Below are positions 46,194 to 59,900 of a DNA stretch of 64,000 bases, piece after piece (the first letter of the stretch is position 1; every line of letters begins with the position of its first letter). The translations under genes were made by a program, and so were the position numbers. Source of the DNA: Bolinopsis microptera. Lineage: Eukaryota > Ctenophora > Tentaculata > Lobata > Bolinopsidae. The DNA is taken from NCBI RefSeq assembly GCF_026151205.1, contig NC_087077.1, positions 2,108,001-2,172,000 on the forward strand. The letters are read 5' to 3'. Under the pieces are notes generated by a model that saw nothing but the letters and a program-made list of their open reading frames with translations, did no database searches and was not told where the DNA came from.

Positions 46194-49100
46194 GTTCCTC
46201 AACGGTTTCAGAGGATGTAAACAGGTGCTTGATTCTGACGGATATATCTACAGCCGCAAGAAAAATGATGACACCGTCCTCTCCTCTGCTTGGCGTTGCC
46301 AGAAGAACAAATCCCTTAAATGTCCTGCCAAGTGCTATCTCGCTCTCACAGACAACAATCTTTCCCTTGGAAGTAAACCACACAACCACGATTCAGATCT
46401 GGCTACCCCACAGAGACTCGAACTCCTTACAACGCTCAAGAGGAAGGCTGCAGAACAACCCCTGTCGGCGACTCAGAACCTGATATCAGAAGTCCTTGCT
46501 GATGCTTCAACAGAAGTAAACCAGACGCTACCTAATATGGAATCCCTTGGAAAAGTCGTCCAACGAGCCAGAGCTTCTGCCTCCGGATCTGCCCAACATA
46601 CCGAGTCGAAGACTTCTCTTGAATTCGTTCTTCCTCCCAGCTGCACATCTACGAGAAGAGACGAACCATTTATCCTCTTTGATGGGAAGACTGACCGAGA
46701 TGTGAGAATCATAGCCTTCGCCACCAACAGGAACCTTCACACCCTCGCAGAATACAACAATTGGATTGCTGACGGGACATTTTATGTCGCTCCGAAGATA
46801 TTTCCCCAAAGTTACACCATACATTCGGTGATAGAAAACAAATGTCTACCATTAGTTTATATTTTGACTGGTGATAAGAAAGGAGACACCTATAGTTATG
46901 ACAGTGAGGTGAGGGTTCCTCCCACATATCCTTCTGGAATCATTTCGCCAGTATTCTTCAGGATCCGGAGTTCCCTCGGACCTCTAACATGGTGGAGGGG
47001 TTTCACAGAGGTTTCAAAACCCGAGTGAATCGCCCAAAGCCCTCTGTTCAAGAATATTTTCGTGCTATCAAGGAGCAACAGGTTGTTACAGATTACCATC
47101 TGGATCGGCTTGCTGTTGGAAAGACTCCTTCCAAAAAGAAGAGGATTTCCAGCAGTATTCTGTACGACCTTTGTTCCTTCTACACGACATACCCAACAAA
47201 GATTGAGTACTTGTTCGCTGTTGCGAAATACTTTGGTAATAATATTGAGTAATTTGTTGTATTCTGAAGTATTATATTATTAATCGATTTAACATTTTAT
47301 AACCAGCCAATACATTGTCTCAATTTAAAACATGTTCACTTCTTAATTTGTAGCTTCTGTGTGCAGAGTTGTCATATGAACTTTACCCCAGATCTAGCCC
47401 ATTTCTAGGTCAATTATATTCAATCCATGGATCACATCACTAATTATACGCCACAAGCTTCAAGCTTGCATGTTAATTACTTGATGACGTATATGGTGGA
47501 TCATATCACTTCGGCCCCAAAGTCTGGCAGCCGTCAAAAACGCTATTATACCGGAGTTTTATTATAGTCAGGAGTTGGACGTTTTTCTGTACGCTTAGCT
47601 TGTCAATCTATGGTGTAGTTACCGTATAATATAAATGCTGTGAACACATTTTTCACTTGCTCGTTGACGAGGGTCACGTGATGGTAGGCGAATTTGTCAA
47701 GTTTATACGACTATTGTAATTGTACAATAAAATATTTATATTTTTGTATCCTTGTATCCGTGACCTCTGACAGGACACCGGTCATCTCGCCCAATTTTCC
47801 CGGGAGAATCAGATCTCATGTCAACTAGCGCGTGATCATCCCGGCCTGGGTGGTCCACTTGTAATGTTGTCAAACGGGAACCTCGGCCTCGCACATCTGG
47901 TAGTGAAGTACTGATTACAGCTGCAGGTCCTCCAAATTCACGAAGTCCAACAAGTCCTTGTATGAGCCATCAGTGTAAATCACGGTACTTTTCTAATCGT
48001 AATCGCTTAGCTTGGCATCATTCAATGGACATTTGTTGTTCAAAAGAAGAAAAGTCAAAAATGAGAGTGAACGGTGACTGCTTATTGCATAAGCTCTTAA
48101 ATCTGCTAACCGTACATAGCTCACGCAGCTGTCTACAGTTGCTGGGCTCGTTCCGGGTCAGAAATTTAAAGTTTACTGCGGCGTGGGGCTACATCGTCGT
48201 TCTGCTGTCGTGTACATTTAAGAATGTGGTGTGGAAAGAGTTCTGACTTTTCCTGGAGTAAAGATATATGTCGGCCGTCTTTGTCACGGAGAAGTCTTTA
48301 AAGCTTTAAAGCTCTGAGCTTGACCTATTAAAAGACAAAAGATACATTTGCACGTCACGAGTAATGTGACCTACTGAAAAAAAATCGGGCAATTTGAAAA
48401 TTTAGTCAAGTTCACACATGCACAATCAACCCCTCATTGGTGTGATCCTCTGATCCGGGAAATCGAGATGTCCTCTCACAAACAACAGTTATTAGTAACA
48501 AGCATAACACGATTTTCCAATCTATTAACGAAGTTTGAGCATTTAGGGTCAAAGCAGAGACTTGGGTCGATGTGAATCGGCTTAAAAATAACAAATTTGG
48601 GGTATCTTTATTTTACATCTTGGTCGAGACCTGTCACCAGCAATATGATTTCATGTTGCCTTATTCAGGCGGGCGAAACTCACGTTACATGCGATCTGAT
48701 CATCTGACTCTCACGATCGAGATCGGTAGCTTTAACTCACCAGCTCCAACACGGTTTTTTAGACTTTTTTCGGTTTTTCGAGCTGCCCTTCTCCCCTGAG
48801 GCCACGATGAAAAACATACAATATATTATATCTTTATTCTTTATATGTTACATGCATTCCCCTGCAGTAGTGAAAAGTAAATTGTTTGTTTTATTTCAGT
48901 GTCGACAGCTCAAACTATGGTGGTATCTTATCGCTACAATGCTGCTAACTAGACTCTTGGATGAAGTTAAGTTGTTTTAGTCAGATGATCTACTTTTTGG
49001 CGTTTCCTACTGCCCTAGTTATAGTAGTTCAAGGTTTAACTGTAAATATAGTGTTAAGTAAGTTTCAATACTTCCCTGCCACCTTTTCAGACATTGCAGA

Positions 49101-50184
49101 GATAGGTATGCTTTATCAAACAAAGCCACTAGGTAAGCAAATTCAAATATTTTGACAGTTCATACTGCGGTTATACATTGCAGCCAATGCGCAGCAAACA
49201 AGAGCTTGCCACTGCTATAAGCATTCGTATTCGTAGCTTGTTTGAATCTCAAATTTATTCGAATTATCATAAGTAGCCGGAAGCCCGTCCTGCGGACGGA
49301 GTTCTTCAGCACAAAATCGATTCTCAAACATTTTAAATCTACCCTTTCTCATTTCTACTTCTTTTCCTTTCACAATTTTCATGTTTTTAAAAAACTTCTT
49401 ACCCCTATCCATGTCACCTATGATTCATGCATTTCTAGCTTCTCGGACAGTGCTGTCTTTTCCCTCATTGGCAAATCCTGAAAGTTTTATGAAAAATATA
49501 GATCAGAGTTATGTTTGTTCTGCACGTCTGCATTTCAGGTATTCGTGACACAGTTTACGTGTGATGACGTGGGCATCTCTCAACACACTTTGCAGCATGA
49601 GCGACGGTGCCGTGGCGGGATATCTGGAAATGTAGCCTTGAGCTCAGTTTATTTTTCTCCGTCACCTCACCCGGGGGAGGGGGGGGGGGGGGAGCCAATG
49701 ACTTTGGGTACTTTGGGGACAAGTGCAGAATTTCGCCAGCAATTTAACCTCAAGTCTCCAAGATTTTTAGCCCCCATTGGTACCCAAAAGTCTCCTTTAG
49801 AAGTCATTTAATAAAAGATAATATCAAAACTACATAAAACTCGCCAAAACTTTGGGTACTTATGGGGACAAATGGAAAATTTCACCAGCGATTTGACCTT
49901 CAGTCCCTATGATTTTCGTCCCCATTGGTGCTCAAAAGTCTCCATCAGTAGTCATTGCCCCCCCCCCCCCCCCCCCTCATCCTGTGTCGGCTGTATTCAA
50001 TTCTGATTGTACCACGGTTAAAAAATGCCAGTTAAATGTACCAACTCTCGTTTTATTTATTGTACCGACTCTCGCTCTTCGACCACGCTTTTCGTCTACT
50101 TGGCGTAGGGCGCGGTAATATTTCATGTAATCACGCACACACGTATCGCGCGCGATGTAGAAATAAGTGCAGCGCACATGGTCT

Positions 50185-50395
50185 TGTGGGTGACCCCCGT
50201 AATCCATGTGGTGGGGCAGGAGGGTCAAGCACTGTTTTTGTGGGTGACCCCCGTAATCCATGTGGTGGGGCAGGAGGGTCAAGCACTGTTTTTTCTGAAA
50301 TGAACCTCCTGATCCATGTGGTGGGGCAGGAGGGTCAAGCACTGTTTCTGAAATGAACCTCCTGATCCATGCGGTGGGGCAGGAGGGTCAAGCAA
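50185..50395 (-). repeat. 53-bp minisatellite, 4 copies (right arm)
   Basis: Reverse-complement counterpart of the array near 29.1 kb, one unit shorter (the second GCATGG-type unit is missing). Confidence 0.9.
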
Positions 50396-51169
50396 TGTTC
50401 TTTTCAGGTTGACCCTCCTGCGCCATTATAGTAAGACACAGTAAGACCAGCAAGAGAACGGGTTGAAAAAGTCACGTGACATGAGTCGAGTGTAGATCAG
50501 AGTGATTAATTTTCAGTTCGTCCTGGTAATCGCAGCCATATTTAACAGCACCTATATCATAGGTCTACAACGTGTGACATAAAATGGTTAGCCGTTATAT
50601 ATTAGCCCTCTACTATATGAAATGCAGCTGCAGGTCAATGTGCATGAATGACCTTGATTGACGAAGTCAACCCTTATAGATCGTTGCTCTGCTTTGCGGT
50701 GACGTCCTAAAACATAAAAATGACCCGACTGGTTAATTATATTCATGTCAAAATGAATATAATATTATTGATTATTTGTTTACATTTCGGTTTATCGCGC
50801 GCACTTCACACCATAGAAAATAGGTTAGACGATTGCGCTTGCCACCAAATTTTGGCGAAAACTGGATAAGGTTTCACATTTATTATAAAACTTTGGGTTT
50901 ATTTACCTTTATTTATGCTAGATTAGCTTAAGGATATACATAACACGACGCTTAAAAGAGAAACAGTAATGTCGATTAAAATATTTATTCAAATGAAACC
51001 GCAAACAAAATTTATGTAAAATTCTTCAACATGTAATTAATGCACTCCTTCTTTTTTGGAACTAGCTCCTTCCAAAATATCTACGCACCTCCTATTGAAC
51101 CTATATTGAGAGGTTTAGAAATGGGCATATTCACGGCCATCACGCAATCTGCGGACCACCTCATTCGCT

Positions 51170-51352
51170 ACATATTTTAAAGCTCTGACTACAGTTACAG
51201 TTCAATGAGCTTGATTGAAATTGTATTGGTGGATCTTGCAAAAATATTTGAAGGTTTGATGGCTCATCAGCTGGAATAGGATCTCTAGTTTTCAGATATT
51301 CAATAGCTGCCTCCTTGCCTACGCCCAGGACAGTTATCCGGTATTTGTCGAG
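51170..51352 (-). other. Possible exon of unknown protein
   Basis: On the minus strand CTCTCTTCTCAG is followed by an open, non-repetitive stretch beginning LDKYRITVLGVGKEAAIEYL. It ends at a stop about 60 codons later. No partner exon or family is recognised. The surrounding 50424-52100 is otherwise featureless. Confidence 0.25.
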
Positions 51353-52111
51353 CTGAGAAGAGAGAAGTGCTATATAGTGGCATAATAAAGTAATAATTTA
51401 AAGATATAAATTAGCACAAAAAGTGTAATTTTAGGGGTGTTGCCCTTTTTAAATGTTGTGCATCTTTGAAATGCATATACTTACTTTAGGTAAATTATCG
51501 AGTTATTAACTAATTCCTTCTAATCGAGCAACTGCAAGCACCCTGTTACACCCTGTTACACAAAAACTTACCTCTTTTATATGCCAATATACTCTTTTAT
51601 ATGCCAATATACTCAATATAGACTCAACTCTGCACCCGTGTCAATATGTTCATTATATGCAAGCCTCTTGATTTATATTTCAGCGGTTGATTTTGTGACA
51701 TAATCCTATAAATGAAAACAAGTTTAATCCTGCCAACAACAATTGATGTACAATATACTAGCCCATAAATACCAAATAAAGTAAATCGAGATAGAATTGG
51801 TCGTAGCAAAGATATTTTATTAGAAGAAGTTGTAATTTTTAAATCTGTCTAAGAGGTAACGTGTAATGAACAGCAGTTTATAATATAAAATATATAATAT
51901 AAAATAATCAATCGATAAAAATCTATTATAAATAAAACCATTACTAGACACAACATAACACGCAGCATTGATCAAAATTATTATTTAAACTGTAAATTCT
52001 AGAATCAAGAACATTATACAAAATTCGGAGTCAAATTATCGTTAAAAGTATAAATTATTAGCAATGCTATGCTAGTAATTGCTACCATTGTACACTTTAA
52101 AAACACGACGT

Positions 52112-53089
52112 TCAATTCTTAAAGATTTCGTACAATCGATCTTTGACATCATCGTCGAAAATCCACCTAATACAATCAAAATTCATCTTCTTCAAATCAT
52201 CTCGTGACATTCCAAAGGACTTAACAGCAATCTGATATTCTTTAGACAAAGAAGTATCAAAAGTACCCGAATCATCCGTACACAATATAACAGGATGCCC
52301 CAAATCATACCACTTCTTAAAATGGTGATCTTCATACTTGAGGACGGAACGACACAGGATATTGGATGTCATGCAACACTCAATTAACAAATTATTCTCC
52401 TTCACAAACTTCCCATCCTCGCTGTCAGGCAATATAAGGGTAGCGTGTCCCAGTCTGTCAGGACCAATAATTCGTAACATATCAGCAGTATGGTCTAGAG
52501 TAGTTGGATCTTCAGCGATGTGGCACGCTATCTTTAGTCCTGCATTCTTGCAGCGTTGCAGCACTGCCATAGAGTGTTCCTTGCTAGCACTGTAAAAGTC
52601 ACCACATAGATCCAACCCTACAACCAAGGGTGAAGTAGCTGCGTAATGTATGGCAAGATCAGCATTCTCGTTCATTTCCGCTAAAGATTTGGACTGGTCC
52701 ACACTGACCAAATATCTAACAACCATCTCACCCTGGTACTCACACATAGTTTCCAGAATAGTTTCCACATACTCCACCTTACTCATGGAGCCGGTGTGTT
52801 TGGGAGAGGACCTCAGCTCAAGGTACACAACACCGTCTGCCTCGAAATCCTCCAGAACCCTCCGCAGAACCACCCGGAGATTGTGTGGAGAACTACCTGT
52901 CACGTGACCAACAGCTGACATGAACTGGAAGTATTGGCGGGGCGTGGCATTAGCACCAGGACGGGAGGGAAGGGTGCTGCTGTCCTCAACTAAGTCTTGC
53001 AGGTGAGATAACCGTACACAACCGTTAAGGTGGGCATGCAGCTCGATTTTAGGAATCCGTGTTAAACTCGATAGTTCCAAGTCAGCCAT
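52112..53089 (-). CDS. ADAL: N6-methyl-AMP deaminase (adenosine deaminase-like, MAPDA/ADAL)
   Basis: A single uninterrupted frame of 325 residues (family ~350). The adenosine/AMP deaminase active-site blocks are in order: PKIELHAHLNG (zinc-binding HxH, ~13-23), YLELRSSPK (~89-97), VVGLDLCGDF (~156-165), KIACHIAED (third His and catalytic Glu region, ~187), RLGHAT (~211), IECCMTSN (~235), VILCTDDSGTF (zinc-binding Asp pair, ~268-278). The HAHLNG and HFKKWYDLGHP blocks fit ADAL-type enzymes better than classical ADA. Such enzymes hydrolyse N6-methyl-AMP to IMP in the cytosol, clearing modified nucleotides from RNA turnover. The start at 53089 is the only ATG before the first motif. A CCCTAG acceptor-like site lies 18 bases upstream. 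Confidence 0.93.
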   Translation of the reverse strand: MADLELSSLTRIPKIELHAHLNGCVRLSHLQDLVEDSSTLPSRPGANATPRQYFQFMSAVGHVTGSSPHNLRVVLRRVLEDFEADGVVYLELRSSPKHTGSMSKVEYVETILETMCEYQGEMVVRYLVSVDQSKSLAEMNENADLAIHYAATSPLVVGLDLCGDFYSASKEHSMAVLQRCKNAGLKIACHIAEDPTTLDHTADMLRIIGPDRLGHATLILPDSEDGKFVKENNLLIECCMTSNILCRSVLKYEDHHFKKWYDLGHPVILCTDDSGTFDTSLSKEYQIAVKSFGMSRDDLKKMNFDCIRWIFDDDVKDRLYEIFKN

Positions 53090-53723
53090 ATACGATAAGA
53101 AACCTTCCTAGGGATAATAATTGCCGCGTTAGTTTAGAACCGAATATTTGATATGAAAATCATGTGATAGATCTCAATAATTCTGGATGATATTTAGCTG
53201 AAACCAGTCTGATCTCTCTATTATAGTTTCACTGCGTCATAATATAACTATATAAAGTAATAGTTGATTTTGGAAAATCTGACGGAGAGTTAGCTTCGTT
53301 ATACTTGTTTGGATGTTGATAATATCTGTACGAGGCCCATTTATTTATTTTACTGTCCATAAACATGTTCATTGTTCCACTTTCATTTTAGAATCCGGAT
53401 ATTATCTGCTACAATTTCGAAACTTTAAAAGAATTCCATCAAATAATTATTTTTTTTTCGGGCAAAACTCGAGTGCATGTTCTATTATTAGCCATCAGAT
53501 GGCAGCAGAGATTTACTAATGCACGAGTTGGCTGATCCAACTTAGATAATAATTTGGAGAATGATAATTTCTCTGTATGCTACAAATAGATACATTTAGT
53601 AAAAGGCGTTTCGGTAAAAATTTGTGTATTCTGTACAGGTTTTCTATCCAATCATAAATCATTGGCCATGATAGTTATTGAAATTTGATAGTATAAGGTA
53701 CTGAGTAATATGTCCCAACTTTA

Positions 53724-53805
53724 CCTGGGGACCCCAGGCTATTATGTTCATAATAAAGATTCGGCGGAATGACAGGCTGAGGCCTGAGCGCCGCCCAGTT
53801 AGTCC
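53724..53805 (-). repeat. Solo copy of the 11368-12627 element's arm
   Basis: It shares GGGGACCCCAGGCT, GGCGGAATGACAGGCTGAG and GCCCAGT with both arms of the fold-back at 11.4-12.6 kb. It is diverged and has a short internal duplication (GCTGAGGCCTGAGCGCC). Confidence 0.7.
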
Positions 53806-53969
53806 CAACTTTAATTAGAAACCTATACTAGTTTAAATCAGAGTAGGTTACACAATACACGTAGTACGTACAATAACAATAAATTTTCTAAACTTCTATA
53901 ATTTAAAGTGTCTCTCAAACCCACAGTCGAGCACTCGATTCACAATGCAGATCAGAGCACATTTACAAT

Positions 53970-56900
53970 CGATTGATCAAAAATTGAAAAATCATACTGT
54001 TCCATACTCTGTCCCATTTTTAGTTTTTGAAGCTGAAACTTCCAGGGCCGAAATTTTACAGTTTTGGCCGAATTTCTGACCCGCAACCAATTAGTCAGTC
54101 AACTATTGATGCCAAATGACACGATTGAGGTGCTGGAATTTTGATTCGGGTCGGAGGAAGCTCACAGCAGAAATCTTTAAAAAACGAAAAGCTGTATTTT
54201 CAAAACTCTGTCCCATTTTCAGATGTGAAAATATCTGAACACACATTTGACAGATTGGATGAAATTTTTGCCCACAAACCATTTAGTCAGTTAATTGATG
54301 ATGGTATGAAACCAAATTGGGGTACTGGAAGTCAAAATCTCGGAAAAAATTGGAAAATCATACTGTCCCATACTCTGTCCCATTTTCAGTTTTTAAAGCT
54401 GAAACTTCAAGAATCGAAATTTTACAGTTTAGGCAGAATTTCTGAACCGCAACCAATAAGTCAGTCAACTATTGATTCCAAATGACACGATTGAGGTGCT
54501 CGAATTTTGATTCGGGTCGGAGGAAGCTCACAGCAGAAATCTTAAGAAAACGAAAGTTGTATTTTTAAAACTCTGTCCAATTTTCAGATGTGAAAATTTC
54601 TGAACACATATTTGACAAATTGGATGAAATTTTTGCCCACAAACCAATTAGTCAGTTAATTGATGATGGTATGAAACGAAATTGGGGTACTGAAAGTCAA
54701 AAACTCGGAAAAATTTGTAAAATCATACTGTCCCATACTCTGTCCCATTTTCAGTTTTTAAAGCTGAAACTTCCAGGGCCGAAATTTTACAGTTTAGGCC
54801 AAATTTCTGAACCGCAACCAATTAGTCAGTCAACTATTGATGCCAAATGACACGATTGAGGTGCTGGAATTTTGATTCGGGTCGGAGGAAGCTCACAGCA
54901 GAAATCTTTAAAAAACGAAAAGCTGTATTTTCAAAACTCTGTCCCATTTTCAGATGTGAAAATATCTGAACACACATTTGACAGATTGGATGAAATTTTT
55001 GCCCACAAACCATTTAGTCAGTTAATTGATGATGGTATGAAACCAAATTGGGGTACTGGAAGTCAAAATCTCGGAAAAAATTGGAAAATCATACTGTCCC
55101 ATACTCTGTCCCATTTTCAGTTTTTAAAGCTGAAACTTTCAGGGCCGAAATTTTACAGTTTAGGCCGAATTTCTGTACCGCAACCAATTAGTCAGTCAAC
55201 TATTGATGCCAAATGACACGATTGAGGTGCTGGAAGTTTGATTCGGGTCGGAGGAAGCTCACAGCAGAAATTTTAAGAAAACGATAAGTTATATTTTCAA
55301 AACTACTGTCCCATTTTTAGATGTGAAAATTTCTGAACACACATCTGTGATTTGACAGATTTGATAAAAATTTTGCCCACAAACCAATTGGTCAGTTAAT
55401 TGATGATGGTATGAAACCAAATTGGGGTACTGGAAGTCAAAATCTCGGAAAAAATTGGAAAATCATACTGTCCCATACTCTGTCCCATTTTCAGTTTTTA
55501 AAGCTGAAACTTCCAGGGCCGAAATTTTACAGTTTAGGCCGAAATTCTGTAACGCAAACAATTAGTCAGTCAACTATAGATGCCAAATGACACGATTGAG
55601 GTGCTGGAATTTTGATCGTGTCGGAGGAAGCTCACAGCAGAAATCTTAAGAAATCGATAAGTTGTATTTTCAAAACTCTGTCCCATTTTCAGATGTGAAA
55701 ATATCTGAACACACATTTGACAGATTGGATGAAATTTTTGCCCACAAACCAATTAGTCAGTTAATTGATGATGGTATGAAACCAAATTGGGGTACTGGAA
55801 GTCAAAATCTCGGAAAAAATTGGAAAATCATACTGTCCCATACTCTGTCCCATTTTCAGTTTTTGAAGTTGAAACTTCCAGGGCCGAAATTTTACAGTTT
55901 AGGCCAAATTTCTGAACCGCAACCAATTAGTCAGTCAACTATTGATGCCAAATGACACGATTGAGGTGCTGGAATTTTGATTCGGGTCGGAGGAAGCTCA
56001 CAGCAGAAATCTTAAGAAAACGATAAGTTGTATTTTCAAAACTCTGTCCCATTTTCAGATGTGAAAATATCTGAACACTCATTTGACAGATTGGATGAAA
56101 TTTTTGCCCACAAACCAATTAGTCAGTTAATTGATGATGGTATAAAACCAAATTGGGGTACTGGAAGACAAAATCTCGGAAAAAATTGGAAAATCATACT
56201 GTCCCATACTCTGTCCCATTTTCAGTTTTTAAAGCTAAAACTTCCAGGGCCGAAATTTTACAGTTTAGGCCGAATTTCTGTACCGCAACCAATTAGTCAG
56301 TCAACTATTGATGCCAAATGACACGATTGAGGTGCTGGAATTTTGATTCGGGTCGGAGGAAGCTCACAGCAGAAATCTTTAAAAAACGAAAAGCTGTATT
56401 TTCAAAACTCTGTCCCATTTTCAGATGTGAAAATATCTGAACACACATTTGACAGCTAGATTGGATAAAATTTTTGCCCGCAAACCAGTTAGTCAGTTAA
56501 TTGATGATGGTATGAAACCAAATTGGGGTACTGGAAGTCAAAATCTCGGAAAAAATTGGAAAATCATACTGTCCCATACTCTGTCCCATTTTCAGTTTTT
56601 AAAGCTGAAACTTCAAGAATCGAAATTTTACAGTTTAGGCAGAATTTCTGAACCGCAACCAATAAGTCAGTCAACTATTGATTCCAAATGACACGATTGA
56701 GGTGCTCGAATTTTGATTCGGGTCGGAGGAAGCTCACAGCAGAAATCTTAAGAAAACGAAAGTTGTATTTTTAAAACTCTGTCCAATTTTCAGATGTGAA
56801 AATTTCTGAACACATATTTGACAAATTGGATGAAATTTTTGCCCACAAACCAATTAGTCAGTTAATTGATGATGGTATGAAACGAAATTGGGGTACTGAA

Positions 56901-59900
56901 AGTCAAAAACTCGGAAAAATTTGTAAAATCATACTGTCCCATACTCTGTCCCATTTTCAGTTTTTAAAGCTGAAACTTCCAGGGCCGAAATTTTACAGTT
57001 TAGGCCAAATTTCTGAACCGCAACCAATTAGTCAGTCAACTATTGATGCCAAATGACACGATTGAGGTGCTGGAATTTTGATTCGGGTCAGAGGAAGCTC
57101 ACAGCAGAAATCTTAAGAAAACGAAAAGCTGTATTTTCAAAACTCTGTCCCATTTTCAGATGTGAAAATATCTGAACACACATTTGACAGATTGGATGAA
57201 ATTTTTGCCCACAAACCAATTAGTCAGTTAATTGATGATGGTATGAAACCAAATTGGGGTACTGGAAGTCAAAATCTCGGAAAAAATTGGAAAATCATAC
57301 TGTCCCATACTCTGTCCCATTTTCAGTTTTTAAAGCTGAAACTTTCAGGGCCGAAATTTTACAGTTTAGGCCGAATTTCTGTACCGCAACCAATTAGTCA
57401 GTCAACTATTGATGCCAAATGACACGATTGAGGTGCTGGAAGTTTGATTCGGGTCGGAGGAAGCTCACAGCAGAAATTTTAAGAAAACGATAAGTTATAT
57501 TTTCAAAACTACTGTCCCATTTTTAGATGTGAAAATTTCTGAACACACATCTGTGATTTGACAGATTTGATAAAAATTTTGCCCACAAACCAATTGGTCA
57601 GTTAATTGATGATGGTATGACACCAAATTGGGGTACTGGAAGTCAAAATCTCGGAAAAAATTGGAAAATCATACTGTCCCATACTCTGTCCCATTTTCAG
57701 TTTTTAAAGCTGAAACTTCCAGGGCCGAAATTTTACAGTTTAGGCCGAAATTCTGTACCGCAAACAATTAGTCAGTCAACTATAGATGCCAAATGACGCG
57801 ATTGAGCGATTGAGGTGCTGGAATTTTGATCGTGTCGGAGGAAGCTCACAGCAGAAATCTTAAGAAATCGATAAGTTGTATTTTCAAAACTCTGTCCCAT
57901 TTTCAGATGTGAAAATATCTGAACACACATTTGACAGATTGGATGAAATTTTTGCCCACAAACCAATTAGTCAGTTAATTGATGATGGTATGAAACCAAA
58001 TTGGGGTACTGGAAGTCAAAATCTCGGAAAAAATTGGAAAATCATACTGTCCCATACTCTGTCCCATTTTCAGTTTTTGAAGTTGAAACTTCCAGGGCCG
58101 AAATTTTACAGTTTAGGCCAAATTTCTGAACCGCAACCAATTAGTCAGTCAACTATTGATGCCAAATGACACGATTGAGGTGCTGGAATTTTGATTCGGG
58201 TCGGAGGAAGCTCACAGCAGAAATCTTAAGAAAACGATAAGTTGTATTTTCAAAACTCTGTCCCATTTTCAGATGTGAAAATATCTGAACACTCATTTGA
58301 CAGATTGGATGAAATTTTTGCCCACAAACCAATTAGTCAGTTAATTGATGATGGTATGAAACCAAATTGGGGTACTGGAAAACAAAATCTCGGAAAAAAT
58401 TGGAAAATCATACTGTCCCATACTCTGTCCCATTTTCAGTTTTTAAAGCTAAAACTTCCAGGGCCGAAATTTTACAGTTTAGGCCGAATTTCTGTACCGC
58501 AACCAATTAGTCAGTCAACTATTGATGCCAAATGACACGATTGAGGTGCTGGAAGTTTGATTCGGGTCGGAGGAAGCTCACAGCAGAAATTTTAAGAAAA
58601 CGATAAGTTATATTTTCAAAACTACTGTCCCATTTTTAGATGTGAAAATTTCTGAACACACATCTGTGATTTGACAGATTTGATAAAAATTTTGCCCACA
58701 AACCAATTGGTCAGTTAATTGATGATGGTATGAAACCAAATTGGGGTACTGGAAGTCAAAATCTCGGAAAAAATTGGAAAATCATACTGTCCCATACTCT
58801 GTCCCATTTTCAGTTTTTAAAGCTGAAACTTCCAGGGCCGAAATTTTACAGTTTAGGCCGAATTTCTGTACCGCAAACAATTAGTCAGTCAACTATAGAT
58901 GCCAAATGACGCGATTGAGCGATTGAGGTGCTGGAATTTTGATCGTGTCGGAGGAAGCTCACAGCAGAAATCTTAAGAAATCGATAAGTTGTATTTTCAA
59001 AACTCTGTCCCATTTTCAGATGTGAAAATATCTGAACACACATTTGACAGATTGGATGAAATTTTTGCCCACAAACCAATTAGTCAGTTAATTGATGATG
59101 GTATGAAACCAAATTGGGGTACTGGAAGTCAAAATCTCGGAAAAAATTGGAAAATCATACTGTCCCATACTCTGTCCCATTTTCAGTTTTTGAAGTTGAA
59201 ACTTCGAGGGCCGAAATTTTACAGTTTAGGCCAAATTTCTGAACCGCAACCAATTAGTCAGTCAACTATTGATGCCAAATGACACGATTGAGGTGCTGGA
59301 ATTTTGATTCGGGTCGGAGGAAGCTCACAGCAGAAATCTTAAGAAATCGATAAGTTGTATTTTCAAAACTCTGTCCCATTTTCAGATGTGAAAATATCTG
59401 AACACACATTTGACAGATTGGATGAAATTTTTGCCCACAAACCAATTAGTCAGTTAATTGATGATGGTATGAAACCAAATTGGGGTACTGGAAGTCAAAA
59501 TCTCGGAAAAAATTGGAAAATCATACTGTCCCATACTCTGTCCCATTTTCAGTTTTTAAAGCTGAAACTTCCAGGGCCGAAATTTTACTGTTTAGGCTGA
59601 ATTTCTGTACCGCAACCAATTAGTCAGTCAACTATTGATGCCAAATGACACGATTGCGGTGCTGGAATTTTAATTCGGGTCGGAGGAAGCTCACTGCAGA
59701 AATCTTAAGAAAACAATAACTTGTATTTTCAAAACTCTGTCCCATTTTCAGATGTGAAAATATCTGAACACAGATTTGACAGATTGGATGAAATTTTTGC
59801 CCACAAACCAATAAGTCAGTTAATTGATGATGGTATGAAACCAAATTGGGGTACTGGAAAACAAAATCTCGGAAAAAATTGGAAAATCATACTGTCCCAT

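Larger units (their letters stand above)
44735..47252 (+). pseudogene. FLYWCH zinc-finger/MULE transposase relic, interrupted (right arm)
   Basis: Mirror of 32321-33396. The start codon (44735) and first eight codons are separated from the rest by the 1434-bp insertion. The continuous frame 46165-47028 therefore begins within the inserted element and is chimeric. The FLYWCH finger and first DDE Asp are intact, with one residue changed from the left copy (Ile34 to Val). The same internal deletion and frame jump are present. Confidence 0.85.
39139..50423 (-). repeat. Right arm of the ~21-kb inverted duplication
   Basis: Reverse complement of 29042-38425. It is longer because of an 880-bp insertion at 39326-40205 and a 1434-bp insertion at 44760-46193, both absent from the left arm, where the empty target sites can be read. 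The outer junction is at ...CCTGCGC (50423), after which the sequence is unrelated to the left flank. Confidence 0.95.

Noticed and set aside
46165-47028. 287-codon frame as an intact transposase gene
   Set aside because: Its first codons come from the inserted element and its end from an out-of-frame deletion junction; it is a pseudogene.
55570-55752. Minus-strand frames starting MVCGQKFHPICQ in the satellite
   Set aside because: Reverse-strand by-products of the 366-bp satellite.
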